A DNA stretch of 64,000 nucleotides. It comes from JAEUKA01 sp044228505. GTDB lineage: Bacteria > Myxococcota_A > Polyangia > Palsa-1104 > JAEUJZ01. The notes under the pieces were generated by a model that worked only from the letters and a program-made list of their open reading frames with translations, made no database searches and had not been told where the DNA came from. Positions within the stretch are counted from its first letter, which is position 1, and each line of letters starts with the position of its first letter. Position numbers and translations under genes: made by a program. This document shows positions 53,418 to 63,367 of the stretch, in pieces. The stretch covers positions 70,351-134,350 of the forward strand of contig JBGAUT010000012.1 of NCBI GenBank assembly GCA_044228505.1, written 5' to 3'.

Positions 53418-54221
53418 ATGGACAAGACGTCGCTGCTCTCGTTTGCGGTTCCGGTCCTGCTACCTCTCTCAGTTGCCCTGGCGGCACCTGTGGCCCCATC
53501 GCCCCGCCCGGCCGTGGGAAAGCCCGCTGCCAAGTCTCCGGGGACCAAGCCAAGCGAGCCCGTGCGCAAGGCCGAGCCGCCCAAGTCCGCCTGCTCTCCC
53601 ATGGACAGCGGCTTCGTCATGCAGCCGATTGAGGTGTCGCTCAAGTGCGACGAGTCGTGGGAAAAGTGCGAGAGCGACATTCCGCTTCGTGCCAAGAACT
53701 GCACCGGGGAGTTTCAGTCGGTGTACCGCTTGGAGATGTACGAAAACGGACGACGGAGCCTGGAGCTGGAGTTCGATCCAGCCCCGGTGGTGGGCAACGG
53801 CACGACCTGGAAAGAAGTGATTCCGTGGACCACGCAGGGTGAGCTGGAAGCGGTGGTGTTCTTCCGACCGCCCGGCACAACCGGCGAGCAGTCGGTCCGA
53901 GGCTCCATCAAGATCGCCAACAAGGGGCTGACCACCGCCAAAGCCGCGTGCGAGCAGTGCAGCGGCGTCTGGGGTCGCTACGGAGTCAACCGCATCCAAG
54001 GCTGCAACTGCAAGACCACCGACGCCGGTAAGGTCTGTAACGATGGAGACGACTGCCAAGGGCTGTGTCTGTTCCGCCGCTACGACGACCAAGCTCGCGA
54101 AGAAGGGGTGTGCAGCGAGCAGCAGCGCATGACTGGCTGCATCTCGATCGTGATGAAGGGACAGAGCCAGCTTAAGCCCCGCATCCCGCCTCCCAAAAAG
54201 CTACCGACCTGCCTCGACTGA
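53418..54221 (+). CDS. hypothetical secreted protein, Cys-rich
   Basis: A 267-residue precursor with a signal peptide (LLSFAVPVLLPLSVALAAP). A Pro/Ala/Lys-rich linker follows, then a beta-rich, mildly cysteine-rich domain (about 65-250) with pairs such as CEQCSGVWGR, CNCKTTDAGKVC and CQGLCLF, suggesting disulfides. No family recognised. Start ATG 53418 begins the signal peptide; the frame is open to 53355. The gene stands alone between the AAA gene and the expansin gene on the same strand; gaps of 100 and 125 bases make an operon unlikely. Confidence 0.65.
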   Translation: MDKTSLLSFAVPVLLPLSVALAAPVAPSPRPAVGKPAAKSPGTKPSEPVRKAEPPKSACSPMDSGFVMQPIEVSLKCDESWEKCESDIPLRAKNCTGEFQSVYRLEMYENGRRSLELEFDPAPVVGNGTTWKEVIPWTTQGELEAVVFFRPPGTTGEQSVRGSIKIANKGLTTAKAACEQCSGVWGRYGVNRIQGCNCKTTDAGKVCNDGDDCQGLCLFRRYDDQAREEGVCSEQQRMTGCISIVMKGQSQLKPRIPPPKKLPTCLD

Positions 54222-54346
54222 GCGCCGCTTGCTGCGACAATAATAGGAATATAAGACGATTCTTATTCATCGAATACGGATCGTGCATGGGGGGAGTCGC
54301 TAAGGAGCCAGTTCGGAGCCCATTCGGAATCCCAAGGAGTATCCAG

Positions 54347-55069
54347 ATGAGATCGTCTTGTTCCCGCCTTGGCTGCTCTGTACTCACCCTTGTGTCGTCA
54401 CTACTGGCCGCCTGTGGTGCCATGACGACGTATCCGACTTCCGAGATGCCGCAGGTCCCTGGCAGTCAGCCCAGCATTGGCCAGATGCAAACCGGCGATG
54501 GCACCTACTACGGTGCAACCGGCGGTGGGGCCTGTTCCTACGACCCCAGCCCGAGCAACCTGATGGTTGCGGCCATGAATGCTCCGCAGTGGCAGAACAG
54601 CCAGGTCTGCGGTACCTGCGTCGATGTCACCGGCCCCAAAGGAACCGTGACGGTACGCATTGTCGACCTGTGTCCTGAATGCAAAAGCGGTGACCTCGAT
54701 CTGTCCGAACAAGCGTTCACGATGATTGCCGACAAGGCTGCGGGGCGCGTCCGCATCTCGTGGGTGCCGGTAGCATGCGCAGTCAGTGGCCCGATCGGAA
54801 TCCACTTCAAAGAAGGCAGCAACGCCTATTGGATGGCCGTTCAGGTCCGCAACAGCAGACTCCCCATCAAGAAGATCGAGCTACAGCAAAATGGCAACTG
54901 GGTGAGCCTGATGCAGCAGTCCTATAACTACTACGTGGCCGACAATCCCGATCCGGGACCGGGTCCGTACACCTTCCGCATCACCGCCACGAGCGATCAG
55001 CAGATCACCGAGACTGGCGTTCCGTTCCAGGTCGCCAAGACCGTGACCGGCACGCAGCAGTTCAACTAG
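54347..55069 (+). CDS. bacterial expansin-like protein (double-psi beta-barrel plus CBM63), lipoprotein
   Basis: A 240-residue precursor with lipobox LLAAC. The first domain (about 45-145) is a double-psi beta-barrel: TYYGATGGGACSYDP, VCGTCVDVTGPKGTVTVRI, DLCPEC and DLDLSEQAF, the last with the conserved Asp of expansins. The second domain (150-240) fits a CBM63-type cellulose-binding beta-sandwich (SNAYWMAVQVRNS, NGNWVSLMQQSYNYY). Expansins loosen plant or microbial cell-wall polymers without hydrolysis. ATG 54347 has the ribosome-binding site AAGGAG at ideal spacing. A possible promoter (TTGCTG at 54229 and TATAAG at 54250) lies upstream. Homologs are typical of plant-associated bacteria. 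Confidence 0.85.
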   Translation: MRSSCSRLGCSVLTLVSSLLAACGAMTTYPTSEMPQVPGSQPSIGQMQTGDGTYYGATGGGACSYDPSPSNLMVAAMNAPQWQNSQVCGTCVDVTGPKGTVTVRIVDLCPECKSGDLDLSEQAFTMIADKAAGRVRISWVPVACAVSGPIGIHFKEGSNAYWMAVQVRNSRLPIKKIELQQNGNWVSLMQQSYNYYVADNPDPGPGPYTFRITATSDQQITETGVPFQVAKTVTGTQQFN

Positions 55070-55089
55070 CCCCACTCCGCTTCCCACCC

Positions 55090-55110
55090 GGCCCGCGAGC
55101 GATGCGGGCC
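55090..55110. terminator. bidirectional terminator hairpin between expansin gene and clpX
   Basis: GGCCCGC-gagcgat-GCGGGCC is a perfect 7-bp stem with a 7-base loop, centred in the 45 bases between the expansin stop and the clpX stop. It can terminate transcription from both convergent genes, though no T run follows. Confidence 0.6.
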
Positions 55111-55114
55111 CACG

Positions 55115-56371
<1,257 letters not shown>

Positions 56372-56456
56372 GAGGAAAGTGCCTGCCCGCGCAGCTCGCC
56401 GCGAACAGACACCCTCAAGTTTTCTACAAACATCCCCACCTAGCGCAAGTCGTCCA

Positions 56457-57104
56457 CTACGTGGCCTTCGGCTCGCTCTTCTTTTTCACGAGCACTTCAT
56501 CGACGATGCCGTACTCCTTGGCCTCGGCAGCGCTCATGAAAAAGTCGCGCTCCATGTCGCGCTGAATGCGATCCGTAGGCTGACCGGTGTGGAAGGAGTA
56601 CATCTCGATGAGCTTCTCACGCGTGCGCAGAATTTCGCGAGCGTGGATTTCGATGTCAGTCGCCTGTCCCGAAAAACCACCGAGCGGCTGGTGAATCAGG
56701 ATCCGCGAGTGCGGCAGCGAGCAGCGCTTGCCCTTGGTGCCACCTGCGAGCAGGAACGAGCCCATCGACGACGCTTGGCCCATACAGATCGTCGACACAT
56801 CGCAGCGGATGTACTGCATGGTGTCGTAGATGGCCATACCCGCCGTGACCAGACCGCCCGGCGAGTTGATGTAGAGCATGATGTCTTTGTCGGGATCCTC
56901 GGACTCCAGGAACAGGAGCTGCGCGATGATGGTGTTGGCCACCATATCGTCGACCGGCGTGCCCAGGAAGACGATGCGGTCTTTGAGAAGCCGCGAGTAA
57001 ATGTCCCAGCCGCGCTCTCCACGATGGGTCTGCTCGACGACGGTGGGAATGATGTACGACATGGTCGGGTGCGGAAGCGAGCCCGAAGTCTTGCGGTCTA
57101 ACAT
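56457..57104 (-). CDS. clpP: ATP-dependent Clp protease proteolytic subunit ClpP
   Basis: A 215-residue serine protease. The catalytic serine is Ser113 (GQASSMG) and His138 (ILIHQP) follows; the Asp lies in the DMERDFFM region. The segment YIIPTVVEQTHRGERGWDIYSRLL is the typical N-terminus of ClpP. ATG 57104 has AGAAGGA at good spacing; ATG 57062 would remove 14 residues and is also possible. ClpP forms the tetradecameric chamber used by ClpX and ClpA, encoded on either side. Confidence 0.93.
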   Translation of the reverse strand: MLDRKTSGSLPHPTMSYIIPTVVEQTHRGERGWDIYSRLLKDRIVFLGTPVDDMVANTIIAQLLFLESEDPDKDIMLYINSPGGLVTAGMAIYDTMQYIRCDVSTICMGQASSMGSFLLAGGTKGKRCSLPHSRILIHQPLGGFSGQATDIEIHAREILRTREKLIEMYSFHTGQPTDRIQRDMERDFFMSAAEAKEYGIVDEVLVKKKSEPKAT

Positions 57105-57240
57105 GATGGATTCAGTCCTTCTGGATGGCTCATGGATGGGAACTTGAGCGCAGCATCTTAAGCTCAGCATCCCCTTCAGGCAACGTCAAGACTTGCCTTG
57201 TAAAAGTAAGAGGTTAGCCGATCCGGCGCGGCTGCGCAGG

Positions 57241-59526
57241 TCACTTGTTGGTCTCGATCGCAAGGGCGAGCTTGCCGCCTTCGACCTTGACGCGGACCAG
57301 ACCGCCGTTTTGTAGCTCACCAAAGAGAATCGCGTCGGCCAGCGGGCGCTTCAGCTCGTTTTGGATGATTCGCGCCATCGGCCGGGCACCATTGAGACGA
57401 TCGTAGCCTTTTTCGGCCAGCCAGCTCCGTGCTTCGTCGGTAAGCTCGATCTGCACCTTCTTCTGCTTGAGCTGCTCGACGAGCTGGGCGACGAACTTGT
57501 CGACCACCTTGCGGATGATCTCCGGGCTGAGCGACTGGAAGGTAATCCACGCATCGAGCCGGTTGCGAAACTCGGGACTAAACGTCCGCTCAATCGCCGC
57601 CTTGTCGAGGTTCTTCGGCACCGCCGTGCCAAAACCAATCGTGCCTTGCTGGATCTCACGAGCCCCGGCGTTCGTCGTCATCACCAGCGCGATGTTTCTG
57701 AAGTCCGCCTTGCGCCCGTTGTTGTCGGTCAGCGTCGCGTGGTCCATCACCTGGAGCAGCACGTTGTAGATGTCCGGGTGTGCCTTTTCGATCTCATCGA
57801 GCACCAGCACCGCATGTGGCGTCTTGCGCACGGCATCGGTCAGCATGCCGCCTTGGTCAAATCCGACATAGCCCGGCGGCGCACCGATCAGTCGCGACAC
57901 GGTGTGCTTTTCCATGTACTCGCTCATGTCGAAGCGAATGAACTCGACGCCGAGGACGCGGGCGAGCTGTTTGGCCAGCTCGGTCTTGCCAACGCCCGTC
58001 GGACCCGAAAACAGGAAGCAGCCGACGGGCCGGTCGGGATTGCCGAGCCCCGAGCGCGACAGCTTGATCGAGGTCACGAGCGACTCGATCGCCGAGTCCT
58101 GCCCGTAGATCACCTTCTTTAGCTCTGGCTCTAGGCTCTGGAGCTGCGTCTTGTCATCGCTGCTCACCGACTTTGTCGGGATCTTGGCCATCCGTGCAAT
58201 CACCTGCTCGACATCGGCGGGACGAACCACTTTCTTGGTCTTGGCATGGCTGCCCGGCAGGATCCGCATCGCCGCACCCGCCTCGTCGATGACATCGATG
58301 GCTTTGTCAGGCAGGTGACGGTCCGTCATGTGCTTGGCGGCCAGATCAGCCGCCGCTCGCAGCGCTGGATCGGTATAGCGAACGCCGTGGAACTCTTCGT
58401 AGCGAGCCCGCAGCCCCTTGAGGATGAGATACGTCTCATCGGCGCTCGGCTCGACGAGGTCGATCTTTTGGAAGCGCCGCGACAAGGCCCGATCCTTGTC
58501 AAAGACCGTCTTATACTCCTCGAACGTCGTCGAGCCAATGCAGCGCAGCTCTCCGGACGCCAGCGCCGGCTTCAGCAAGTTCGCGGCATCCATCGCCCCA
58601 CCAGAGACGGCCCCCGCCCCAACGATGGTGTGGATCTCATCGATAAAGAGGATCGCCTTCTTGATCTTGCGCAGCTCGGTGAGGATGCCTTTGAGGCGCT
58701 GCTCGAACTCGCCCCGAAACTTGGTTCCCGCGACGAGACCGCCCATGTCGAGCGCAAACACCACCGACCCTTTGAGCACCTCGGGCACTTCATCCCGAGC
58801 GATCTTCCAGGCCAACCCTTCCGCCAGAGCGGTCTTGCCAACCCCCGCATCCCCGACGTAAAGCGGGTTGTTTTTGCGACGCCGACACAGCACCTGCATC
58901 GTGCGCAGCACCTCGCTGTCGCGACCAATCAACGGATCGATGCGACCCGCCTTCGCCTCGGCCACCAAGTTGACGGTGTAGCGCTCGAGCAGCGACTTCT
59001 TTTTGTCGGGCTCGCCGCCCTCTTCTTCCTCGGCATCGCCATCGTGTTCCGAGTTCGACAGCCGCAGATCGCTCGGTTCGCTGTCGTCACCGCCGTCTTT
59101 TTCGATCCCGTGCGACAGGTAGTTGATCACGTCGAGCCGGGTCACGCCTTGGCTTTCGAGGAGAAAAATCGCGTGGCTGTCCTGCTCACGAAACATCGCC
59201 GCCAGCACATCCCCCGAGCTGATCTGCGATTTCCCCGAGGAGTGCATGTGGAAAATCGCCCGCTGGAGCACCCGCTGGATGCTCACGGTTTGCTCCGGTT
59301 CGTGATCAACCCCTTCGGGTAGCGAGCTGACCTTGTCGGTCAAGAACTCCTCGAGCTGCTTGCGCAGCTTAGAAATGTCGACGGCACACGCCTTCAGGAT
59401 CTTCGCGGAGCTAGGCTCCTCGGTGAAGGAATACAGGACGTGTTCGAGGCACAGATACTCATGCCGACGCTTCCGGGCATAGGACATTGCCGCGAGAAGC
59501 GACTCTTGTAGCTCTTTGGTAATCAT
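57241..59526 (-). CDS. clpA: ATP-dependent Clp protease unfoldase subunit ClpA
   Basis: A 761-residue Hsp100 ATPase with two AAA+ modules. The N-terminal ClpA repeat domain is present (residues 1-145), then an acidic insertion (EEEEGGEPDKK region, about 160-180), Walker A1 GDAGVGKT and Walker A2 GPTGVGKTE. GTIGFG near the C-terminal half is the ClpP-docking loop. It acts on N-degron and other substrates, usually with ClpS; no clpS is found next to it here. ATG 59526 gives the normal MITKELQESLL start; the frame is open to 59613. Confidence 0.93.
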   Translation of the reverse strand: MITKELQESLLAAMSYARKRRHEYLCLEHVLYSFTEEPSSAKILKACAVDISKLRKQLEEFLTDKVSSLPEGVDHEPEQTVSIQRVLQRAIFHMHSSGKSQISSGDVLAAMFREQDSHAIFLLESQGVTRLDVINYLSHGIEKDGGDDSEPSDLRLSNSEHDGDAEEEEGGEPDKKKSLLERYTVNLVAEAKAGRIDPLIGRDSEVLRTMQVLCRRRKNNPLYVGDAGVGKTALAEGLAWKIARDEVPEVLKGSVVFALDMGGLVAGTKFRGEFEQRLKGILTELRKIKKAILFIDEIHTIVGAGAVSGGAMDAANLLKPALASGELRCIGSTTFEEYKTVFDKDRALSRRFQKIDLVEPSADETYLILKGLRARYEEFHGVRYTDPALRAAADLAAKHMTDRHLPDKAIDVIDEAGAAMRILPGSHAKTKKVVRPADVEQVIARMAKIPTKSVSSDDKTQLQSLEPELKKVIYGQDSAIESLVTSIKLSRSGLGNPDRPVGCFLFSGPTGVGKTELAKQLARVLGVEFIRFDMSEYMEKHTVSRLIGAPPGYVGFDQGGMLTDAVRKTPHAVLVLDEIEKAHPDIYNVLLQVMDHATLTDNNGRKADFRNIALVMTTNAGAREIQQGTIGFGTAVPKNLDKAAIERTFSPEFRNRLDAWITFQSLSPEIIRKVVDKFVAQLVEQLKQKKVQIELTDEARSWLAEKGYDRLNGARPMARIIQNELKRPLADAILFGELQNGGLVRVKVEGGKLALAIETNK

Positions 59527-59665
59527 GGGCGGTCGCGATGTAGACTGAACATAACGCTCCCCCTGCCTGGTCGCCATCCCCCGTTGTGACCAGTTCGTCA
59601 TCACAGTCGCCAATTTGCCGATTCAGACGGCAGACCTTGCGGATACACTAGATGTGTTGGTTAGG

Positions 59666-60637
59666 ATGCAGGTCTGCTCACAGTGCGCTCACACGCTCTT
59701 GCCGGAACCGAACCGCCCGAGCGGTGAACGTCGGCACTGTCCGCACTGTAAAGCCGATTTGCCGACGGAAGAGGTACCTTCAGAGCTGTTCGATCTGCCG
59801 GTGCCCCTGCGACGGCTCCCTGCCCCGCTTGCCTCGCAAGCCGAAGAAGACGCGCTGCCGGTGCCGCTGCGACCTGCTCTCGACTATCGCAAGGATCGAC
59901 CCAAATCGACGCCCCCACACCCGCCGCCGCTCCAAGTTGTGGTCCAGCCCGAAAAACGAGACAGCAGGCCGCCGCGACAATGGCCACCGCCAGGCGTGCC
60001 GGCCACTCTGTCGATCGGCCCCACCAGCAGTCCTCCGCCATCGGCGGCGCAGATTACGTTGCCGGAACCACTGGGGCCCGGCAAACCCGCAACCGTCTCG
60101 CGGCCAGCGTCCGAGCCACCGGAACCAACACGACTTGAGCCGGGCGAGGGTGTACGGGCCGATCGCTCAACGACCAATGCCAAGCCGCTGGTGCTGCCTG
60201 TCGAAACAACGGTCAGCGCTCCGACCACCGAGGCTGGCTCGACCACCGCAGATCGGCCAGCCCCACATCCGTCTCCCCCCGTGCTGGCACAGCCATCGCC
60301 GCAACCGGCCGACCCGGTCCAGTTGGGTCGCTTGGCAGCACGCGCCGGGAGCACCCAAAGTGCGAAGCCGATCTCGCTGGCCGCCAAAAGTCCGGCCCCA
60401 CTATCGCAAAACAGCGCGAGCAGTCAGCCCGGGGACATGCCCCTGTCGGCGATGTTCTCGATGGCAGCGTCTCGTCAGAGCTTGACCTCGCAGACCCCAC
60501 AGGCGCTCAAGCTCGGCTGGCTCATCGCGGGATTGGCGCTGGCCGCACTGCTGCTCCTGCTGACGATCCTGGTCTTGGTCGAGCGCAGCCGAGACACCGG
60601 CCCACCGCTTCTCCCCCCGACCGGCTCGATGCAGTAA
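59666..60637 (+). CDS. zinc-ribbon, Pro-rich protein with C-terminal membrane helix
   Basis: A 323-residue protein. A four-cysteine zinc ribbon occupies the N-terminus (CSQC and CPHC, about residues 4-30), as in many myxobacterial regulatory proteins. A Pro/Ser/Ala-rich, probably disordered middle of about 230 residues follows, then a single membrane helix at about 285-308 (LIAGLALAALLLLLTILVLV) and a short tail. No catalytic domain is visible. ATG 59666 starts just before the ribbon; the frame is open to 59615. It is divergent from clpA, so its promoter region overlaps the clpA upstream region. Confidence 0.7.
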   Translation: MQVCSQCAHTLLPEPNRPSGERRHCPHCKADLPTEEVPSELFDLPVPLRRLPAPLASQAEEDALPVPLRPALDYRKDRPKSTPPHPPPLQVVVQPEKRDSRPPRQWPPPGVPATLSIGPTSSPPPSAAQITLPEPLGPGKPATVSRPASEPPEPTRLEPGEGVRADRSTTNAKPLVLPVETTVSAPTTEAGSTTADRPAPHPSPPVLAQPSPQPADPVQLGRLAARAGSTQSAKPISLAAKSPAPLSQNSASSQPGDMPLSAMFSMAASRQSLTSQTPQALKLGWLIAGLALAALLLLLTILVLVERSRDTGPPLLPPTGSMQ

Positions 60638-60659
60638 GCAGTCCCCGGTCGTCGCTTCG

Positions 60660-61937
60660 TTAGACCAGCAGACCAAATCGCTCGTGCGCAGACTTCGATA
60701 GCATCTCGCGGTGATCGGGATGGGCGATGTCGATCAGTGCCTGGGCACGTTTGCGCAGGCTCAGACCGTAGAGCATCGCCACGCCATACTCGGTGACCAC
60801 GTAGTGGACATGGGCGCGGGTCGTCGTCACCCCAGCGCCGGACTTTAGCATGGTGACGATCCGCGACTCACCACGGCTCGTCGACGATGGCAGCGCGATG
60901 ATCGGGCGGCCATTTTCGGACAGCGCCGCTCCACGAATGAAGTCCATCTGGCCCCCCACGCCGGAGTACTGCTTGCCACCGAGCGTATCGGCACAGACCT
61001 GGCCGGTCAGATCGACCTCTAGTGCGCTGTTGATGGCCGTTACCTGCGGATTGCGACGGATGACATCGGTGTCGTTGACATAGGCGATGTCGAGCATCTT
61101 GATCATGGGATTGTCGTCCATGAAGTCATAGAGCCGACGGCTGCCGACGGCAAAGCCTGCAACAATCGCCCCCGGATGAACCTTCTTGGACTCGCCGGTG
61201 ATGATGCCACGCTCGACGAGGTCAATCACGCCATCGCTGAACATCTCGGTATGGATGCCCAGTCGGCGATGCGAGCCCAGCGCCGCCAACACCGCGTCGG
61301 GGATTGCGCCGATTCCCATTTGCAGCGTCGCACCGTCCTCGACCAGGCCCGCGACGTGGCGACCGATCGAACGCTCGATGGCGCTCAGCGGCTTGGGCAA
61401 GGCCTCCAGCAGCGGATCATTACACTCCACCATTGCGGTCAGCCGACTGACATGGATCAGGCCATCGCCGTGGGTACGCGGCATATTGGGGTTGACCTGA
61501 GCGATCAGAATGCGGGCACAGTCGCTGGCGGCCCGCCCCACATCCACCGAAATCCCCAGTGAGCAAAACCCATGTCGATCGGGGGGTGAAACGTGGAGCA
61601 GCGCTACATCGAGCGGCAAGATGCCTTTGCGAAACAGCCTGGGCACCTCGGACAAAAACACCGGGATGTAGTCGGCGCGACCTTCGTTGACGGCATCACG
61701 CATGTTGTGACCGACGAACATCACGCTGGCGTGAAAGCTGTCGCGATACTGCGGCTCGACGTAGGCCGCCGAGCCCTCGGTGTGCATGTGGACGATCTCG
61801 ACACCGCGCAGCTCGGAGGCGCGCTCGACCATCGCGGCAATCAATCGCTGCGGAGCGGCGGCGGCGGTTTGAACAAAGACCCTCATGCCGGAGCGAACCA
61901 GGCTCAGGGCTTCCTGCGGAGGAACATACCGAGTCAT
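60660..61937 (-). CDS. acetyl-CoA hydrolase/CoA-transferase family protein (4-hydroxybutyrate CoA-transferase-like)
   Basis: A 425-residue enzyme of the CoA-transferase family I. The likely catalytic residue is Glu231 in GIHTEMFSDG, which forms the glutamyl-CoA thioester; GVGGQMDFIRGA and NPQVTAINSALEVDLTGQV are further family segments. It could transfer CoA between acetyl-CoA and short acids such as 4-hydroxybutyrate or butyrate, or hydrolyse acetyl-CoA; the sequence does not decide. No signal peptide. It lies alone on the minus strand with a 356-base intergenic region upstream. Confidence 0.85.
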   Translation of the reverse strand: MTRYVPPQEALSLVRSGMRVFVQTAAAAPQRLIAAMVERASELRGVEIVHMHTEGSAAYVEPQYRDSFHASVMFVGHNMRDAVNEGRADYIPVFLSEVPRLFRKGILPLDVALLHVSPPDRHGFCSLGISVDVGRAASDCARILIAQVNPNMPRTHGDGLIHVSRLTAMVECNDPLLEALPKPLSAIERSIGRHVAGLVEDGATLQMGIGAIPDAVLAALGSHRRLGIHTEMFSDGVIDLVERGIITGESKKVHPGAIVAGFAVGSRRLYDFMDDNPMIKMLDIAYVNDTDVIRRNPQVTAINSALEVDLTGQVCADTLGGKQYSGVGGQMDFIRGAALSENGRPIIALPSSTSRGESRIVTMLKSGAGVTTTRAHVHYVVTEYGVAMLYGLSLRKRAQALIDIAHPDHREMLSKSAHERFGLLV

Positions 61938-62035
61938 GGCCGACCATTCTGCTCAGAAGCGAGCCAAAAGCAATGGTGCCTGACCCACCCACAGTGGAGC
62001 CGACTGCTCCGCTCCCCAGCAAAATCGGCATTCAG

Positions 62036-62224
62036 GACTTCCCGATTGCCGCTGGGGACTTCCCGATTGCCGCTAGGGACTTCCCTAATGGCGTCCGGGA
62101 CTTCCCTGGTGGCGTCTGGGACTTCCCGATTGCCGCTAGGGACTTCCCGATTGCCGCTAGGGACTTCCCTGGTGGCGTCCGGGACTTCCCTGATGGCGTC
62201 CGGGACTTCCCGATTCGCTTTCGG
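62036..62224. repeat. 21-bp minisatellite, nine units in an AABBAABBA order
   Basis: Nine consecutive 21-base units, each starting GACTTCCC, fill most of the 356-base gap between the CoA-transferase start and the transaldolase stop. Units 1-2 and 5-6 are of one type (CGATTGCCGCTAGG ending), units 3-4 and 7-8 of another (TGGTGGCGTCCGG ending), and unit 9 is an incomplete first type. This gives a higher-order period of 84 bases, units 1-4 against 5-8. All three forward frames are open through the array, so the open frame there is not evidence of coding. Confidence 0.85.
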
Positions 62225-62293
62225 AAGCCCCCGACTGACCAAGCTGCACGCCCGACCTAGCCAGCGACCACCGCAGCAGTTTCTGGATGGGAA

Positions 62294-63286
62294 CTAGCTG
62301 GCGAGTCGCTTGGCGAGCAGGTCTTCCACGGAGGCTTGCGCCTTGGCAAAGTCGGCGATGCCCTGGCTGAGCTTGTCCTGCGCCATCCGGTTTTGCGCGT
62401 GCATCGCTCGGAAGATGGCTTCGTCCATGGCAATCGGAGCGATCGTCATCGATCGAGCGGCCTCGGCGTCGAGCTTGCGCTGGAGCGGGGCCCGGGTTTC
62501 CGAAAGCTCACCCAGGAGCTTGGGCGAAATCGTCAGCAGATCGCAGCCCGCAAGCTCGCAGATCTCACCGATGTTGCGGAAGCTGGCCCCCATCACCTCG
62601 GTGCGGTGGCCAAAGTGTTTGTAGTAGTTGTAGATCTCGGTGACGCTCCGCACCCCAGGGTCTTCCGCCGAGGGATACGAGGCCCGGCCAGTGTCCTTGA
62701 GATACCAATCGAGGATGCGACCGACAAACGGCGAGATCAGCGTCGCTTTGGCCTCGGCGCAGGCGATCGCCTGGTGGAGCCCGAATAGCAGCGTCAGGTT
62801 ACAGTGAATGCCTTCGCGCTCCAGCACCTCGGCGGCGCGGATGCCTTCCCACGTCGAGGCGATCTTGATGAGGATGCGCTCGCGACCCACCCCGCGTGAC
62901 GCGTACTTGGCGATGATCTGATGGGCCTTGGCGATGGTGGCATCGGTATCAAACGACAGCCGTGCATCGACCTCGGTCGAGACCCGGCCGGGAATCAGGT
63001 CCAAAATGCGCAGCCCAAACTCGACGGCAAGCTGATCAAGCGCCGCCGTGGCTTGCTCAGCAAGTGGTCGCCCGGCCTGCTCACGCTGCGTCAGCCGAAG
63101 GGCACCCTCGACGACATCGGCGTAATCGGGGAGCTGCGCCGCGGCCTGCACCAGGCTCGGGTTGGTGGTGGCATCACGCGGCGTAAAGCGCGCAATTCCG
63201 TGGAAATCGCCGGTATCGGCAACCACGATCGTCATGGTTTTGAGCTGATCGAGCAGGCTGGCCGGCATCGCTTGGCTGTGTGACAT
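62294..63286 (-). CDS. tal: transaldolase
   Basis: A 330-residue transaldolase. The Schiff-base lysine is Lys141 in RILIKIASTWEGI, and Asp24 in VVADTGDF and the TTNPSL segment at 40-46 fit the active site of TalB. It transfers a dihydroxyacetone unit between sugar phosphates of the non-oxidative pentose phosphate pathway. An internal ATG at codon 7 (63268) is an alternative start. It is monocistronic; a double-FHA gene starts 81 bases away on the other strand. Confidence 0.93.
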   Translation of the reverse strand: MSHSQAMPASLLDQLKTMTIVVADTGDFHGIARFTPRDATTNPSLVQAAAQLPDYADVVEGALRLTQREQAGRPLAEQATAALDQLAVEFGLRILDLIPGRVSTEVDARLSFDTDATIAKAHQIIAKYASRGVGRERILIKIASTWEGIRAAEVLEREGIHCNLTLLFGLHQAIACAEAKATLISPFVGRILDWYLKDTGRASYPSAEDPGVRSVTEIYNYYKHFGHRTEVMGASFRNIGEICELAGCDLLTISPKLLGELSETRAPLQRKLDAEAARSMTIAPIAMDEAIFRAMHAQNRMAQDKLSQGIADFAKAQASVEDLLAKRLAS

Positions 63287-63367
63287 GCCGCTGACTGTAG
63301 CAAAACTCGCCGCCGCCCTGGCCAGGTGGCTTTGTGAAGGGATCCAGGCGCGCTACACTGGTCGGCG

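Noticed and set aside
58246..59322. Forward open frame of 358 codons over clpA
   Set aside because: It lies entirely antisense to the clear ClpA coding region; strong codon bias opens the complementary frame.
62036..62224. CRISPR-like tandem repeats
   Set aside because: The units are contiguous 21-mers without spacers, and no cas-like gene lies nearby.
61593..62297. Long forward open frame of 234 codons
   Set aside because: It is antisense to the CoA-transferase gene and then runs through the minisatellite, where all forward frames are open; no domain is recognisable.
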